A DNA stretch of 64,000 nt, from the NCBI RefSeq assembly GCF_008065375.1, contig NZ_VJYI01000003.1:782425-846424 (forward strand), read 5' to 3'. This stretch comes from Nonomuraea sp. SYSU D8015. Lineage in GTDB: Bacteria; Actinomycetota; Actinomycetes; Streptosporangiales; Streptosporangiaceae. Numbering within the stretch: position 1 is the first letter of the stretch; each line of letters starts with the position of its first letter. Shown here one piece after another: positions 26,456-35,292 of the stretch. Under the pieces are notes generated by a model. That model was not told where the DNA came from, searched no databases, and worked only from the letters and a program-made list of their open reading frames with translations. A program made the position numbers and the translations under genes.

Positions 26456-27946
26456 TCAGGGGAGTACTGCGGTGAGCAGCTCGGCGGCCTTGCGGACATC
26501 GGTGTCCAACGAGCGGTCGGGATCGACCGGAGGGATCGCCTCGACCAGGGCGTCGAGGAGCGCCGCACAGCCCGGGGCCGTGGGGCGGCGCGCGCCGACG
26601 TGCACCGCCTGCCGCAGCCCCAGCGCCAGCGAACCGCAGAGCAGGCGCAGCAGGGCGGCCATGTCGTAGGCGCGGAGGGCGGCCTGGGTGCCGAACGGCA
26701 CGACGTCCTGGTTGTGCAGGTTGGTCGGCAGGCTCTGCATGCCGGCCGGCACGGCGGCGCGGCGGATCTCGGCGACGAACGCGGTCGTGGCGAGTTGAAC
26801 CCCCTGCATCCCGTGTTGGCGGCCGGGCCCGGCGGCGAGCATGGGCGGCAGGCCACCGTTGCGGGCCGGGTCGACGAGGAGGTCCAGCTGACGCTCGGCG
26901 AGGTTGCCGAGCTGCGCGGTGACCATTGCCAGGACGTCGGAGGCGAACGCGGCAGGCTGCCCGAAGAAGTTGCCGCCATGCAGGACCAGGTCGTCCTCGG
27001 GGAAGAACAACGGGTTGTCGCTGACGCTGGACAGATCGGCCTCGACGACGCCGTCGACGTACCGCAGTGCGTCCTCGGCGGCGCCCAGCAGTTGCGGGGA
27101 GCAGCGGATGCTGTACGGCTCCTGCAGCGCACGTGTGCCGGACGGGCTGATCCCGGCAAGGGTCTTGCGCATGCCGTCGGCGACGTCGGCCGCGCCACGA
27201 TGGCCATAGGCGTCGAGGAGGCGCGGGTCGAGGAAGCCCGGGTCGCAGCCGAGCGTATCGACCAGCAGACAGGTGAGCGCCTGCATCGCGCGATGGGAGG
27301 ACCGGATGCCGTCCAGGGCCAGGGCGGTCGCGGCGGTGGTGAGGGAGGTGCCGTTGACCAGCGCGAGCGCGTCCCGGCCATCGAGGGCCAACGGCATCAG
27401 CCCGGCCTGGTGGAGCGCCTCGGCGGCGGGCATCCGCCGGCCGTCGACATACGCCTGTCCCCGGCCGCGCAGGGCCTGGGTGGCGTAGGCGAGCGGGATC
27501 AGGTCGCCGCTCGCGCCGACAGAACCGTAGCGTGGGATCGCCGGCACGAACGTCGTCGCCAACATCGCGGCGAGCCCGTCGATCACATGTGCCGAAACCC
27601 CGGACACCCCCTGCGCGAGGGACCACACCCGCACGAGAATCGCGGCCCGGCTCACGTCAAGGGGCAGATCCGGCCCCTGCCCGGCACCGAGGTGGGCCAG
27701 GGTGTTGTCGCACTGGTCCGCCTCCTCGTCCCTGCCGGGGAATCCGACCAAGGCGCCGAATCCGGTGGTCGTGCCGTAGACCGGGCGTTCCTCCTCCCTC
27801 AGCACGCCACGGAGGAAGTCACGGCCGCGCTCGACGCGGCTGCGGACGTCCTCGTCGATTAGAACGGACACCGGCGTCGCGGCGCGGTGCAGATCGGCGG
27901 GGCACAGCGGGGCGCTGAGGCTGATGGAGCCTTCGACGGCAGGCAT
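26456..27946 (-). CDS. Aromatic amino acid ammonia lyase (predicted tyrosine type)
   Basis: A 496-residue HAL/PAL-family enzyme. The Ala145-Ser146-Gly147 triad (GSVGASGDLIPLAY) forms the MIO cofactor, and the catalytic loop Tyr57 is in YGTTTGFGAL. The selectivity pair is His85-Leu86 (NTLAHLGAGQG), as in bacterial tyrosine ammonia lyase; phenylalanine enzymes have Phe-Leu and histidine enzymes Ser-His here. It would thus turn L-Tyr into p-coumarate and ammonia; aminomutase activity cannot be excluded. Start 27946 chosen because MPAVEGSIS follows the operator region; an upstream in-frame ATG at 28009 would run through the palindrome. Confidence 0.88.
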   Translation of the reverse strand: MPAVEGSISLSAPLCPADLHRAATPVSVLIDEDVRSRVERGRDFLRGVLREEERPVYGTTTGFGALVGFPGRDEEADQCDNTLAHLGAGQGPDLPLDVSRAAILVRVWSLAQGVSGVSAHVIDGLAAMLATTFVPAIPRYGSVGASGDLIPLAYATQALRGRGQAYVDGRRMPAAEALHQAGLMPLALDGRDALALVNGTSLTTAATALALDGIRSSHRAMQALTCLLVDTLGCDPGFLDPRLLDAYGHRGAADVADGMRKTLAGISPSGTRALQEPYSIRCSPQLLGAAEDALRYVDGVVEADLSSVSDNPLFFPEDDLVLHGGNFFGQPAAFASDVLAMVTAQLGNLAERQLDLLVDPARNGGLPPMLAAGPGRQHGMQGVQLATTAFVAEIRRAAVPAGMQSLPTNLHNQDVVPFGTQAALRAYDMAALLRLLCGSLALGLRQAVHVGARRPTAPGCAALLDALVEAIPPVDPDRSLDTDVRKAAELLTAVLP

Positions 27947-27963
27947 GCCTGGACCATAGAAGC

Positions 27964-27989
27964 GAATTCTCAGAAACCTCTGAGAATTC
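27964..27989. promoter_or_regulatory. Palindromic operator in a divergent promoter
   Basis: Arms GAATTCTCAG (27964-27973) and CTGAGAATTC (27980-27989) are perfect complements around a six-base spacer. The site fills most of the 61-base gap between the ammonia lyase and the flavoprotein starts, so one dimeric regulator could control both directions. No regulator gene lies beside it. Confidence 0.65.
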
Positions 27990-28007
27990 CTCCATAGCTT
28001 CGGGATC

Positions 28008-29561
28008 ATGGCGCATGACTACGTGATCATCGGGGCCGGGCCGGCCGGGCTGCAACTCGCCGCATTGCTGGAACGTAGCGGTCATGACTATGTCGTCCTG
28101 GAGCGCGGAGCCGGGCCGGGCACCTTCTTCACCCGGTTCCCGCGGCACCGCCAGCTGATCTCCATCAACAAGGTGCACACCGGGTACGAGGACCCGGAGC
28201 GGCGGCTGCGGATGGACTGGAACTCGTTGCTGAGCGACGACCCTGAGCTGCTGTTCACCCGGTACAGCGAGCGGTACTTCCCGCAGGCCGACGATCTCGT
28301 GCGTTATCTGTCCGACTTCGCGTCGGCGACCGGCGTCCGGGTGCGCTACGACACCGACGTCGTCCGGATCAGCCGGGACGACGACGGGTTCATCGCCACC
28401 GACCGCGGCGGACGCTCATGGCGGGGCCGGCGATTGATCGTGGCCACCGGCGTCTCCCAGATGTACATCCCGCCGATCCCCGGCATCGAGACCGCGGAAC
28501 GCTACGACACGTTCGAGACCGACCCGGCGTCCTTCGTCGACCAGCAGGTCCTGGTGATCGGCAAGGGCAACTCGGGGTTCGAGACCGCCGAGGCGCTCAT
28601 GGAGAAGGCCGCGGTCATCCACGTCGCCGGGCCGCACTCGGTCAAGATGGCCTGGCAGTCGCACTACGTCGGGCACCTGCGCGCGGTGAACAACAATTTC
28701 CTCGACACCTACCAGCTGAAGTCCCAGAACTCGGTCCTCGACGGCACGGTAGAGAGCATCGAACGCCGTGACGACGGCCGCTACCGGGTGATGTTCCGCT
28801 ACGCCCGTACCGTGGAGGCGTTGCGCGAACTGTTCTACGACCGGGTGATCGTGTGCACCGGTTTCCGGTTCGACGCCTCGGCGTTCGACGACGGTTGCCG
28901 GCCCGCGCTGGTCATCAACGACCGTTTTCCCGAGCAGACGTCGGCGTACGAGTCGACCACCGTGCCCGGCTTGTTCTTCGCCGGCACGATCACCCAGCAA
29001 CGCGATTTCAAGAAGGGCACCAGCGGGTTCATCCACGGCTTCCGGTACGGGGTGCGTGCGCTCCACCGGATCCTGGCCACCCGTTACCACGGTGAGCCCT
29101 GGCCGGCCGATGACGTCGAGCCGACGCCGGACGCGATCAGCGATGCGATCATCGCCCGGGTCAACAGCTCTTCGGCGCTGTGGCAGCAGTTCGGCGTGCT
29201 CGGCGACGTGGTCACCGTGACCGGCGCCACCGCGCTGTACCAGCAGGAGGTCCCGGTGGCGTACGCCACCGACGGCGGGCTCGGCCAGGCCCCGCACAGG
29301 TTCGTCATCACCCTGGAGTACGGACCGGATCACGACACCGTCGATCCGTTCGACATCTCGGTCCCCCGGGTCGCGGAGAACGACGCCGCCAACGCCCACG
29401 ACGCGAGCTATCTGCACCCGGTGGTGCGGCACTACCGCGACGGCGCGCCGGCCGGCGTCCACCACCTCGCGGAGAACCTGGACAACCGGTGGGACCTGCC
29501 CACGGTGCATCAGCAGCCGTTGGCCGTCTTCCTCAAGGAATGCCTTGCCGATGCCGGCTGA
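28008..29561 (+). CDS. FOXRED2-like FAD/NAD(P)-dependent oxidoreductase
   Basis: A 517-residue flavoprotein. GAGPAGLQLA at the N-terminus binds FAD and GKGNSGFETAEAL (about 185-197) forms a second Rossmann site. PRHRQLISINK and MDWNSLLSDDPELLF closely resemble animal FOXRED2, an FAD protein related to flavin monooxygenases; FFAGTITQQRDFKKGTSGFI is also family-like. A C-terminal extension of about 130 residues follows. The reaction is unknown. Its position, divergent from a Tyr ammonia lyase and overlapping a CoA ligase by 17 bases, suggests oxidation of an aromatic or aryl-acrylate intermediate. Confidence 0.8.
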   Translation: MAHDYVIIGAGPAGLQLAALLERSGHDYVVLERGAGPGTFFTRFPRHRQLISINKVHTGYEDPERRLRMDWNSLLSDDPELLFTRYSERYFPQADDLVRYLSDFASATGVRVRYDTDVVRISRDDDGFIATDRGGRSWRGRRLIVATGVSQMYIPPIPGIETAERYDTFETDPASFVDQQVLVIGKGNSGFETAEALMEKAAVIHVAGPHSVKMAWQSHYVGHLRAVNNNFLDTYQLKSQNSVLDGTVESIERRDDGRYRVMFRYARTVEALRELFYDRVIVCTGFRFDASAFDDGCRPALVINDRFPEQTSAYESTTVPGLFFAGTITQQRDFKKGTSGFIHGFRYGVRALHRILATRYHGEPWPADDVEPTPDAISDAIIARVNSSSALWQQFGVLGDVVTVTGATALYQQEVPVAYATDGGLGQAPHRFVITLEYGPDHDTVDPFDISVPRVAENDAANAHDASYLHPVVRHYRDGAPAGVHHLAENLDNRWDLPTVHQQPLAVFLKECLADAG

Positions 29562-31023
29562 GCCGTACCCGCGGTCCGTTCTGGACCTCCTGGCCGCGGC
29601 CGGGAACCGGCCCGTTTTCGAGCACGGTACCCGTACCGTCACCGGCGCGCAGATGCTCGGCCTCGTCCGGCGGTTCGCGGCCGGGCTGCGCGCGGCGGCC
29701 ATCGGGCCCGGGGACGGCCTCGCCATGATGCTCGGCGTCACCCCGGAGGCGTTCGCCGCGATGATCGCCGGTTACGTCGTGGGAGCCCGAGTCGTCGGGG
29801 TGCGGCCCGGGCTTTCCGACAGCCAGCTGCGCCACGTGCTCCGCCAGGACGTCGCCGCGGTCGTGACCGACGCGGGCACCGGGCCGGAGCACGCGCCGCG
29901 CACGCTGACCGTCTCCGAGCTGCGGGCCGCAGCCGACGAGGGCGGTCAGCCGCACCTGTCCGGCCGGCCCCACGACGTGGCCCGGCTCGTCTACACCAGC
30001 GGCAGCACCGGCACGCCGAAGGCCTGTGCGCAGACCTACGCCGCCATGAACGCGGCGTGGACGGCCCGGCCGGCGGCGTGGCCGCCGGCGATCCGCGAAC
30101 TGGCGTCCCGGCTGGAACGCTATCTCGTGTTCGGGTCGCTGAGCAGCCAGGTGATGATGGAGTACGGCGTCCTCACGCTCGCCGCGGGCGGGACCATGGT
30201 CGTCGCCGACCCGCCGGCGTTCCCCGACGCGATCACCCGATATCGGGCGACCGCCAGCGTCATCACCGTGCCCCGCCTGTACAAACTCCTCGCCGCCCAG
30301 CGGCGCGCCCCGGCCGACCTGAGCAGCCTGCGGGCGCTCATGGTATCCGGGTCGCCGCTGGAGGCGTCCCGCCTCCGCGAGGCGCTCGACGTGCTCGGCC
30401 CGGTCGTGTTCCAGGGCTACGGGCAGAGCGAGACCGGCACGATCTCCATGGCCACGCCGTCGGATGTCCCTCCCTCGGTCGGGTTCCCCCCCGACGTCGT
30501 CGACGTCGTGATCCGGGACGCGGCCGGCAGGCCGGTCCCGGCCGGTGTCGACGGCGAGCTGTACGTCCGCACACCCGCGCAGGCCATCGGGTATTGGGCC
30601 GAGCCGGCGGAGACCGCGGAGGTGTTCGTCGACGGGTGGGTGCGCACCCGGGACCTGGGCCACTTCGACGAGGACGGGCGACTGTACCTGGTCGGGCGCA
30701 CGCGGGACGTCATCATCGTCAACGCGAACCTCTACTACGCCGGCCCGATCGAGCGAGTCCTGGCCACCTCGCCTGACATCGCGGAGGCATACGTGGTCGG
30801 CGCACCGGACGAGGACACCGGCGAGGCGGCGCACGCCTTCGTGGTGCCGGTGGCGGGCCGTGCCCCCGACCTCGGTTCGCTGCCAACGCTGGTCAGGGAG
30901 CGGCTCGGTGCCGCCTGCGTACCGGCGACGATCACCGTCATCGACGAGGCGCCGCTGGGGCCGAACGGCAAACCGGACAAGCGCCTTCTGATGGCCGCGC
31001 CGAAGACGGCTCTCCCACGGTGA
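29545..31023 (+). CDS. AMP-dependent acyl/aryl-CoA ligase (ANL family)
   Basis: A 492-residue adenylating enzyme. It has the P-loop YTSGSTGTPKA, the core motif GYGQSETGT, the hinge region RDLGHFDEDGRLYLVGRTRD and the catalytic Lys in GPNGKPDKR. There is no carrier domain, so it is a free-standing CoA (or ACP) ligase. ATG at 29545 or 29551, overlapping the flavoprotein gene. With a Tyr ammonia lyase next door, p-coumarate or a derivative is the obvious acid substrate; this is inference. The product could prime the KSIII. Confidence 0.87.
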   Translation: MPMPAEPYPRSVLDLLAAAGNRPVFEHGTRTVTGAQMLGLVRRFAAGLRAAAIGPGDGLAMMLGVTPEAFAAMIAGYVVGARVVGVRPGLSDSQLRHVLRQDVAAVVTDAGTGPEHAPRTLTVSELRAAADEGGQPHLSGRPHDVARLVYTSGSTGTPKACAQTYAAMNAAWTARPAAWPPAIRELASRLERYLVFGSLSSQVMMEYGVLTLAAGGTMVVADPPAFPDAITRYRATASVITVPRLYKLLAAQRRAPADLSSLRALMVSGSPLEASRLREALDVLGPVVFQGYGQSETGTISMATPSDVPPSVGFPPDVVDVVIRDAAGRPVPAGVDGELYVRTPAQAIGYWAEPAETAEVFVDGWVRTRDLGHFDEDGRLYLVGRTRDVIIVNANLYYAGPIERVLATSPDIAEAYVVGAPDEDTGEAAHAFVVPVAGRAPDLGSLPTLVRERLGAACVPATITVIDEAPLGPNGKPDKRLLMAAPKTALPR

Positions 31024-31129
31024 CCGTCCGCCCGCCGACCAGGTGACAACGCCTCTGCCATCGATCCGCCGGCCCGCCCGCGCATCGAGCCGGGGGGCAG
31101 TGGTGGGCACGGCGGGAAGGTGTGGCCGG

Positions 31130-31903
31130 TCAGACGTGGTTGGGGATCGCCCCGCCGTAGCGCCGGTCGCGCTTGGCGTAGATCTCGCACGCCTCCCACA
31201 GGTCGCGGCGGTCGAAGTCCGGCCACAGCCGGTCGAGGAACACCATCTCGGCGTAGGCCGACTGCCACAGCAGGAAGTTGGAGAACCGCTGCTCCCCCGA
31301 CGACCGCACGAACAGGTCGACCTCGGGGATCTCGGGCTCGTCCAGGTAGCGGGCGAACACCTTCTCGTTGACCTTGCCCGGCTTGACCCGGCCCGCCGCG
31401 ATGTCCTGGGCCAGCTTGAGCGCGGCCTCGACGATCTCGGCCTGCCCGCCGTAGTTGACGCAGAACTGCAGGGTCAGCTTGGTGTTGCGGACGGTCATCT
31501 CCTCGGCGGTCTGCAGCTCGGAGATGACGCTCTTCCACAGCCGGCCCGGCCGGCCCGCCCAGCGCACGCGCACGCCCATCGCGTTGAGCTCGTCGCGCCG
31601 CCGCCTGATCACGTCGCGGTTGAAGCCCATGAGGAAGCGCACCTCGTCGGGCGAGCGCTTCCAGTTTTCCGTGGAGAAGGCGTACGCGCTGAGATAGGGG
31701 ATGCCCAGCTCGAGCGCCCCCTCGATGACGTCGAACAGCGAGGACTCGCCCGCTTTGTGTCCCTCGGTGCGCGGCAGGCCGCGCGCCTTGGCCCAGCGGC
31801 CGTTGCCGTCCATGACGATGGCCACGTGCCGGGGCACCAGCTCACGCGGGATCGGCGGCGGCGTCGCGCCGGACGGATGCGGGGACGGAGGTCGTACGTT
31901 CAC
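31130..31903 (-). CDS. uppS: cis-Prenyl diphosphate synthase (undecaprenyl/decaprenyl type)
   Basis: A 257-residue cis-prenyltransferase. The catalytic Asp lies in IVMDGNGRWA, with GHKAG, STENWKR, FCVNYGG and the RSSGEQRFSNFLLWQSAY signature, all conserved. It makes the long polyprenyl diphosphate used as lipid carrier for peptidoglycan. The preceding recO gene overlaps by four bases, a usual actinobacterial order. The N-terminal 20 residues are Pro-rich and variable. Housekeeping gene marking the right side of the biosynthetic region. Confidence 0.95.
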   Translation of the reverse strand: MNVRPPSPHPSGATPPPIPRELVPRHVAIVMDGNGRWAKARGLPRTEGHKAGESSLFDVIEGALELGIPYLSAYAFSTENWKRSPDEVRFLMGFNRDVIRRRRDELNAMGVRVRWAGRPGRLWKSVISELQTAEEMTVRNTKLTLQFCVNYGGQAEIVEAALKLAQDIAAGRVKPGKVNEKVFARYLDEPEIPEVDLFVRSSGEQRFSNFLLWQSAYAEMVFLDRLWPDFDRRDLWEACEIYAKRDRRYGGAIPNHV

Positions 31904-32634
31904 ACGGGCTCCCTTTCAACGTGTCGCAGAGAGCGTATTCCGTGTTCGAGGTGCCATTGCAGATACGCGGCGACCAGGCCGCTGCACTCGTTGCGATGAC
32001 GCGGGTCGGAGGCGTCGGCGGCGACCCAGTCGCCGCGCAGCAGCGCCGTCATGAGCCCGATCGTCTCCCCGGCCGGCACGGCCGCGCCGGCCGGCTTGCA
32101 CGCCCCGCACACCACACCCCCCGCGACGATGGCGAACGCCCTGATCGCCGGTGCCTGGCACTTGGCGCACGCCTCCAGCGCCGGCGCGTAGCCGGCCACG
32201 GCCAGCGAGCGCAGGAAATAGGCGTCCAGCACCAGCCTGGGCTCGTGCGCCCGGTCGGCGAGCGTGCGCAGCCCGCCCACCAGCAGCAGGAACTGCCGCA
32301 GCGCCGGCTCCTTCTCCCCGTGCGTCAGCCGGTCGGCCGTCTCGAGCATCGCGGTGCCGGCGGTGTAGCGGGGGTAGTCGGCGGCCAGGACCTCGCCGTA
32401 GGGCCTGACGGTCTCCGCCTGCGTGACGACGTCGAGCGTGCGGCCCGTGTGGAGCTGCAGGTCGACGTGGGTGAACGGCTCCAGCCTGGCCCCGAAGCGC
32501 GAGGTGGTCCTGCGCACGCCCTTCGCGACGGCGCGGATCTTGCCGGTGCGTTTGGCCAGGACGGTGACGATGCGGTCGGCCTCGCCGAGCTTCTGCGTAC
32601 GCAGAACTACGCCTTCGTCACGGTAGAGACTCAC
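31900..32634 (-). CDS. recO: DNA repair protein RecO
   Basis: A 244-residue protein with an N-terminal OB fold (LYRDEGVVLRTQKLGEADRI) and a C-terminal helical domain carrying two Cys pairs (CAKC and CGAC) for zinc. RecO loads RecA with RecF and RecR during recombinational repair. Its stop overlaps uppS, giving a two-gene operon read leftward from the divergent promoter at 32635-32785. Confidence 0.96.
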   Translation of the reverse strand: MSLYRDEGVVLRTQKLGEADRIVTVLAKRTGKIRAVAKGVRRTTSRFGARLEPFTHVDLQLHTGRTLDVVTQAETVRPYGEVLAADYPRYTAGTAMLETADRLTHGEKEPALRQFLLLVGGLRTLADRAHEPRLVLDAYFLRSLAVAGYAPALEACAKCQAPAIRAFAIVAGGVVCGACKPAGAAVPAGETIGLMTALLRGDWVAADASDPRHRNECSGLVAAYLQWHLEHGIRSLRHVEREPV

Positions 32635-32643
32635 TAGGACATC

Positions 32644-32682
32644 TTACGGCCGGGCTCTATACCGGCGGGCCCGGCGTTACGG
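32644..32682. repeat. Imperfect inverted repeat in recO promoter region
   Basis: TTACGGCCGGG and CCCGGCGTTACGG flank a short AT-containing centre, with a 7-bp GCCGGGC/GCCCGGC stem. Its right half, ACCGGCGGGCCCGGCGTTACG, resembles the right end of the ~95-bp repeat at 35074 apart from a few changes, so it may be a shortened relative. Confidence 0.35.
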
Positions 32683-32785
32683 GCATGCTCTGGTGACGCG
32701 ACTTTGCGTGATCCTCACTAGACTTTGACGTCTGTCCCCGCATTACCCGTTGTTCAACCCCCCGATACCGTCTCGAAAGGGAGTC

Positions 32786-34306
32786 ATGACCCGCGTGGTC
32801 CTGCTGGGCCCCTCACCCGGCCCCGACACCTCTCCGACCGGCCTGAGGCTGGCCGCGCTGCCCGGCAATCCCACCGTCGGCGAGCGACTGCGCAGCCAGC
32901 TCATTTCCCTCGACCCACGGCCGGCCGTCATCGCCTCCGACGACGTGGCCGCCGCCCTGCGGTCCCTGGCCGACGTCGCGGAGTCCGCAACGGAGAGCCT
33001 GCTCATCATCCCTGAGAACTCCGTCGTCCACGACGAGCTGATCTACCAGATCACCAAGACCAAACGCGGTGCGCTGGCGCTCGTGGCGAAGGAGCCTCGT
33101 CCGGAGATGACGGAGGAGGAGGCCCAGGCTCAGGAGGACAGCGTCCCGATCGACGAGGCCGAGCCGGAGATCGGCCTCAGCTCCGTCGAGGGGCTGCCCG
33201 TGCGCTCCCGTGTCGGCAAGTCGCGCGTGGTGTCGGTGGGCACCGCGACCCATGCCGTGACCAGGCCCAACGCGGTCATGCTCGGCCCGCTGCACATCAG
33301 CGTCCGCAACGCTCCCGTGCTGGCGGAGACCTGCCGGCAGCTGGCCGCCCTGGCCCACACGTTCGGCCCGGACGACGACCTCGTGCAACTGGTCGTGTTC
33401 GGCCTGGTGCGCAACGGGGTGTCGGTCGGCATCCGCGGCCGCCGCGACCTGTTCTACCGCCGGGTCACCACCCAGGAGGAGGTCAACGAGGCCGGCGCCG
33501 AGATGGCCGCCATGGACGAAGACCGCGCCCGGCTCAACAACGCGGTCAAGGGCGCCGACGGCTTCTTCACCACGTTCTTCGTCTCCACCTACTCCCGCTT
33601 CATCGCCCGCTGGGCGGCCCGGCGCGGGCTGACGCCCAACCAGGTGACGCTGATCTCGATCGCGCTGGGCGTGGCCGCGGCGGCCTGCTTCGCCACGGGC
33701 GACCGCCCGTTCATGGTGCTGGGCGGGGTGCTGATCTACTTCGCGTTCGTCTTCGACTGCGTCGACGGGCAGGTCGCCCGCTACGCCCGCAAGTTCGGCG
33801 TGCTGGGGGCCTGGCTGGACGCCACGTTCGACCGGTTCAAGGAATACGTGGTCTTCGCCGGCCTGGCCGTCGGCTACGTGATCGCCGGCAACGGCGAGGA
33901 CATCTGGATCCTGGCGCTGGCCGCGCTCAGCCTGCAGTCGGTGCGCCACCTGCTCGACTTCTCCTTCGGCGTCGCAAACCGCCGCAAGCCGCCCGCCCAG
34001 CTGCCCACGCTGCCGCTGAACGCGCCCGACGACCGCCAGCTGCGCGCGGCGCTGACCCGCCGCAAGGTCGAGCGCAGCCAGGGCCTGCGCGGTGTGCTCA
34101 AGATGTGGACCAAGGCCGGCAAGTTCCGCGCCGTCCACTGGGCGCGCAAGATGATCGTGTTCCCCATCGGCGAGCGGTTCGCGGCCATCGCGATCACCGC
34201 CGCCCTCTTCGACGCCCGGATCACCTTCCTGACGCTGGTGATCTGGGGCTCCGTCGCCGCCGCCTACACTCTCACCGGACGCCTGATGAGGTCGCTCGTA
34301 TCATGA
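32786..34306 (+). CDS. CDP-alcohol phosphatidyltransferase with N-terminal extension
   Basis: A 506-residue protein. The first ~240 residues form a soluble domain reminiscent of nucleotidyl/IPC transferase fusions but without a motif I can name. The C-terminal half holds the membrane CDP-alcohol phosphatidyltransferase domain, with the full metal-binding signature DCVDGQVARYARKFG followed by AWLDATFDRFKE (D-x2-DG-x2-AR-x8-G-x3-D-x3-D). It joins a CDP-activated lipid or inositol-type alcohol. AAAGGGAG precedes ATG 32786. Forms an operon with the membrane gene at 34303 (ATGA overlap). Confidence 0.88.
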   Translation: MTRVVLLGPSPGPDTSPTGLRLAALPGNPTVGERLRSQLISLDPRPAVIASDDVAAALRSLADVAESATESLLIIPENSVVHDELIYQITKTKRGALALVAKEPRPEMTEEEAQAQEDSVPIDEAEPEIGLSSVEGLPVRSRVGKSRVVSVGTATHAVTRPNAVMLGPLHISVRNAPVLAETCRQLAALAHTFGPDDDLVQLVVFGLVRNGVSVGIRGRRDLFYRRVTTQEEVNEAGAEMAAMDEDRARLNNAVKGADGFFTTFFVSTYSRFIARWAARRGLTPNQVTLISIALGVAAAACFATGDRPFMVLGGVLIYFAFVFDCVDGQVARYARKFGVLGAWLDATFDRFKEYVVFAGLAVGYVIAGNGEDIWILALAALSLQSVRHLLDFSFGVANRRKPPAQLPTLPLNAPDDRQLRAALTRRKVERSQGLRGVLKMWTKAGKFRAVHWARKMIVFPIGERFAAIAITAALFDARITFLTLVIWGSVAAAYTLTGRLMRSLVS

Positions 34307-35022
34307 TCACCCAACCGCAGGCCATGGCCACCCCCACGCCGGACCCCGACGAGGAGCGCCGGCGCATCCAAACCGCCCGCCTGCTCGCCTACCGCGACGA
34401 CGGCCCCCTCGCCGGCGCGCTGGCCGGCCGGCTGGGCGGCGGCCTGCCGCCCGTGCCCGCCACGCTCGCCGCCCTCCTCGCCGTGGCCGTCGTCACGGTC
34501 GTGGGGCTGCCTCAGCGCGGCCCGATGCTGCTCGTGCCCGTGGCGCTCGCCCTGCTGCTCATCCTGCCCACGGCGCCGCGCGACCACCTGGGCCGCTTCG
34601 ACTGGCTCACGCCGCCGCTGCTGCGCGGCACCGAGTTCCTCGCCGTGATCGCGATCGGCCTGGCCGCCGACGCGCCGAAGTGGCTGCTGTTCGTGCTGGT
34701 CTACGTCGTGGGCTACCACACCTACGACACCGTCTACCGGACGCGGCAGAGCATCTGGCCGCCTGCCTGGGTGTTCCGGGCTGGGCTCGGCTGGGAGCTG
34801 CGCCTGCTGATCATCGGCGTGGGGGCGGCGCTCGGCATCGTGACGCCCGTGCTGGCGGTGCTGACGGCTTACCTGTTCGTGCTGTTCGCGGTGGAGAGCG
34901 TGACGAGCTGGGTCCGCCTCGACAAGGCCTCCGCCCAGGCGGGCGCCGACGCCGAGCAGGACCTGGAGGCCTCCCCCGAAGACGCTCTCGAACAAGCCAC
35001 AGGTGAGGCGGAGAAGGGCTGA
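34303..35022 (+). CDS. DUF5941-type integral membrane protein
   Basis: A 239-residue protein with four to six hydrophobic helices between about residues 45 and 205, a cytoplasmic N-terminus rich in Pro and charged residues and an acidic tail. It always seems to sit beside the CDP-alcohol transferase in such layouts, so a role in the same lipid step is reasonable but unproven. ATGA overlap with the upstream gene; a clear terminator follows. Confidence 0.75.
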   Translation: MITQPQAMATPTPDPDEERRRIQTARLLAYRDDGPLAGALAGRLGGGLPPVPATLAALLAVAVVTVVGLPQRGPMLLVPVALALLLILPTAPRDHLGRFDWLTPPLLRGTEFLAVIAIGLAADAPKWLLFVLVYVVGYHTYDTVYRTRQSIWPPAWVFRAGLGWELRLLIIGVGAALGIVTPVLAVLTAYLFVLFAVESVTSWVRLDKASAQAGADAEQDLEASPEDALEQATGEAEKG

Positions 35023-35033
35023 CCCATCATCTT

Positions 35034-35068
35034 CGGCGCCGCACGTCTCGTGCGGCGCCGTTCCTTTT
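35034..35068 (+). terminator. Rho-independent terminator
   Basis: An 11-bp GC-rich stem (CGGCGCCGCAC and its complement) with a GTCTC loop at 35034-35060, followed by TTCCTTTT. It lies just after the phosphatidyltransferase operon. Confidence 0.9.
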
Positions 35069-35073
35069 CATCT

Positions 35074-35168
35074 GTTACGGCGGGCCGCCGAACCCCAAAC
35101 GCCGCACGTGGCTGATGGCCCTCCAGGGAGACGCCGTCTGACCCCTTCACCGGCGGGCCGCCGTTACG
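35074..35168. repeat. Dispersed ~95-bp structured repeat, copy 1
   Basis: Bounded by GTTACGGCGGG on the left and GCCGCCGTTACG on the right, which are near-perfect inverted ends. Interior pieces CACGTGGCTG, GGCCCT and CCAGGGAGAC recur in order in the element at 45546-45639. Both copies follow the 3' end of an operon. No ORF is evident inside. Confidence 0.55.
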
Positions 35169-35292
35169 ACGCAACGTGGGCCCGGTGCCGTGGTCGGACG
35201 GAAGCCGGATTCGTCCTATGCCGTCAACCGACCCGGCACGTCGCGGAGTGAGCGCTTAGTCTGGGGGCCAAGGACCACTCCAGGAGACGCGG

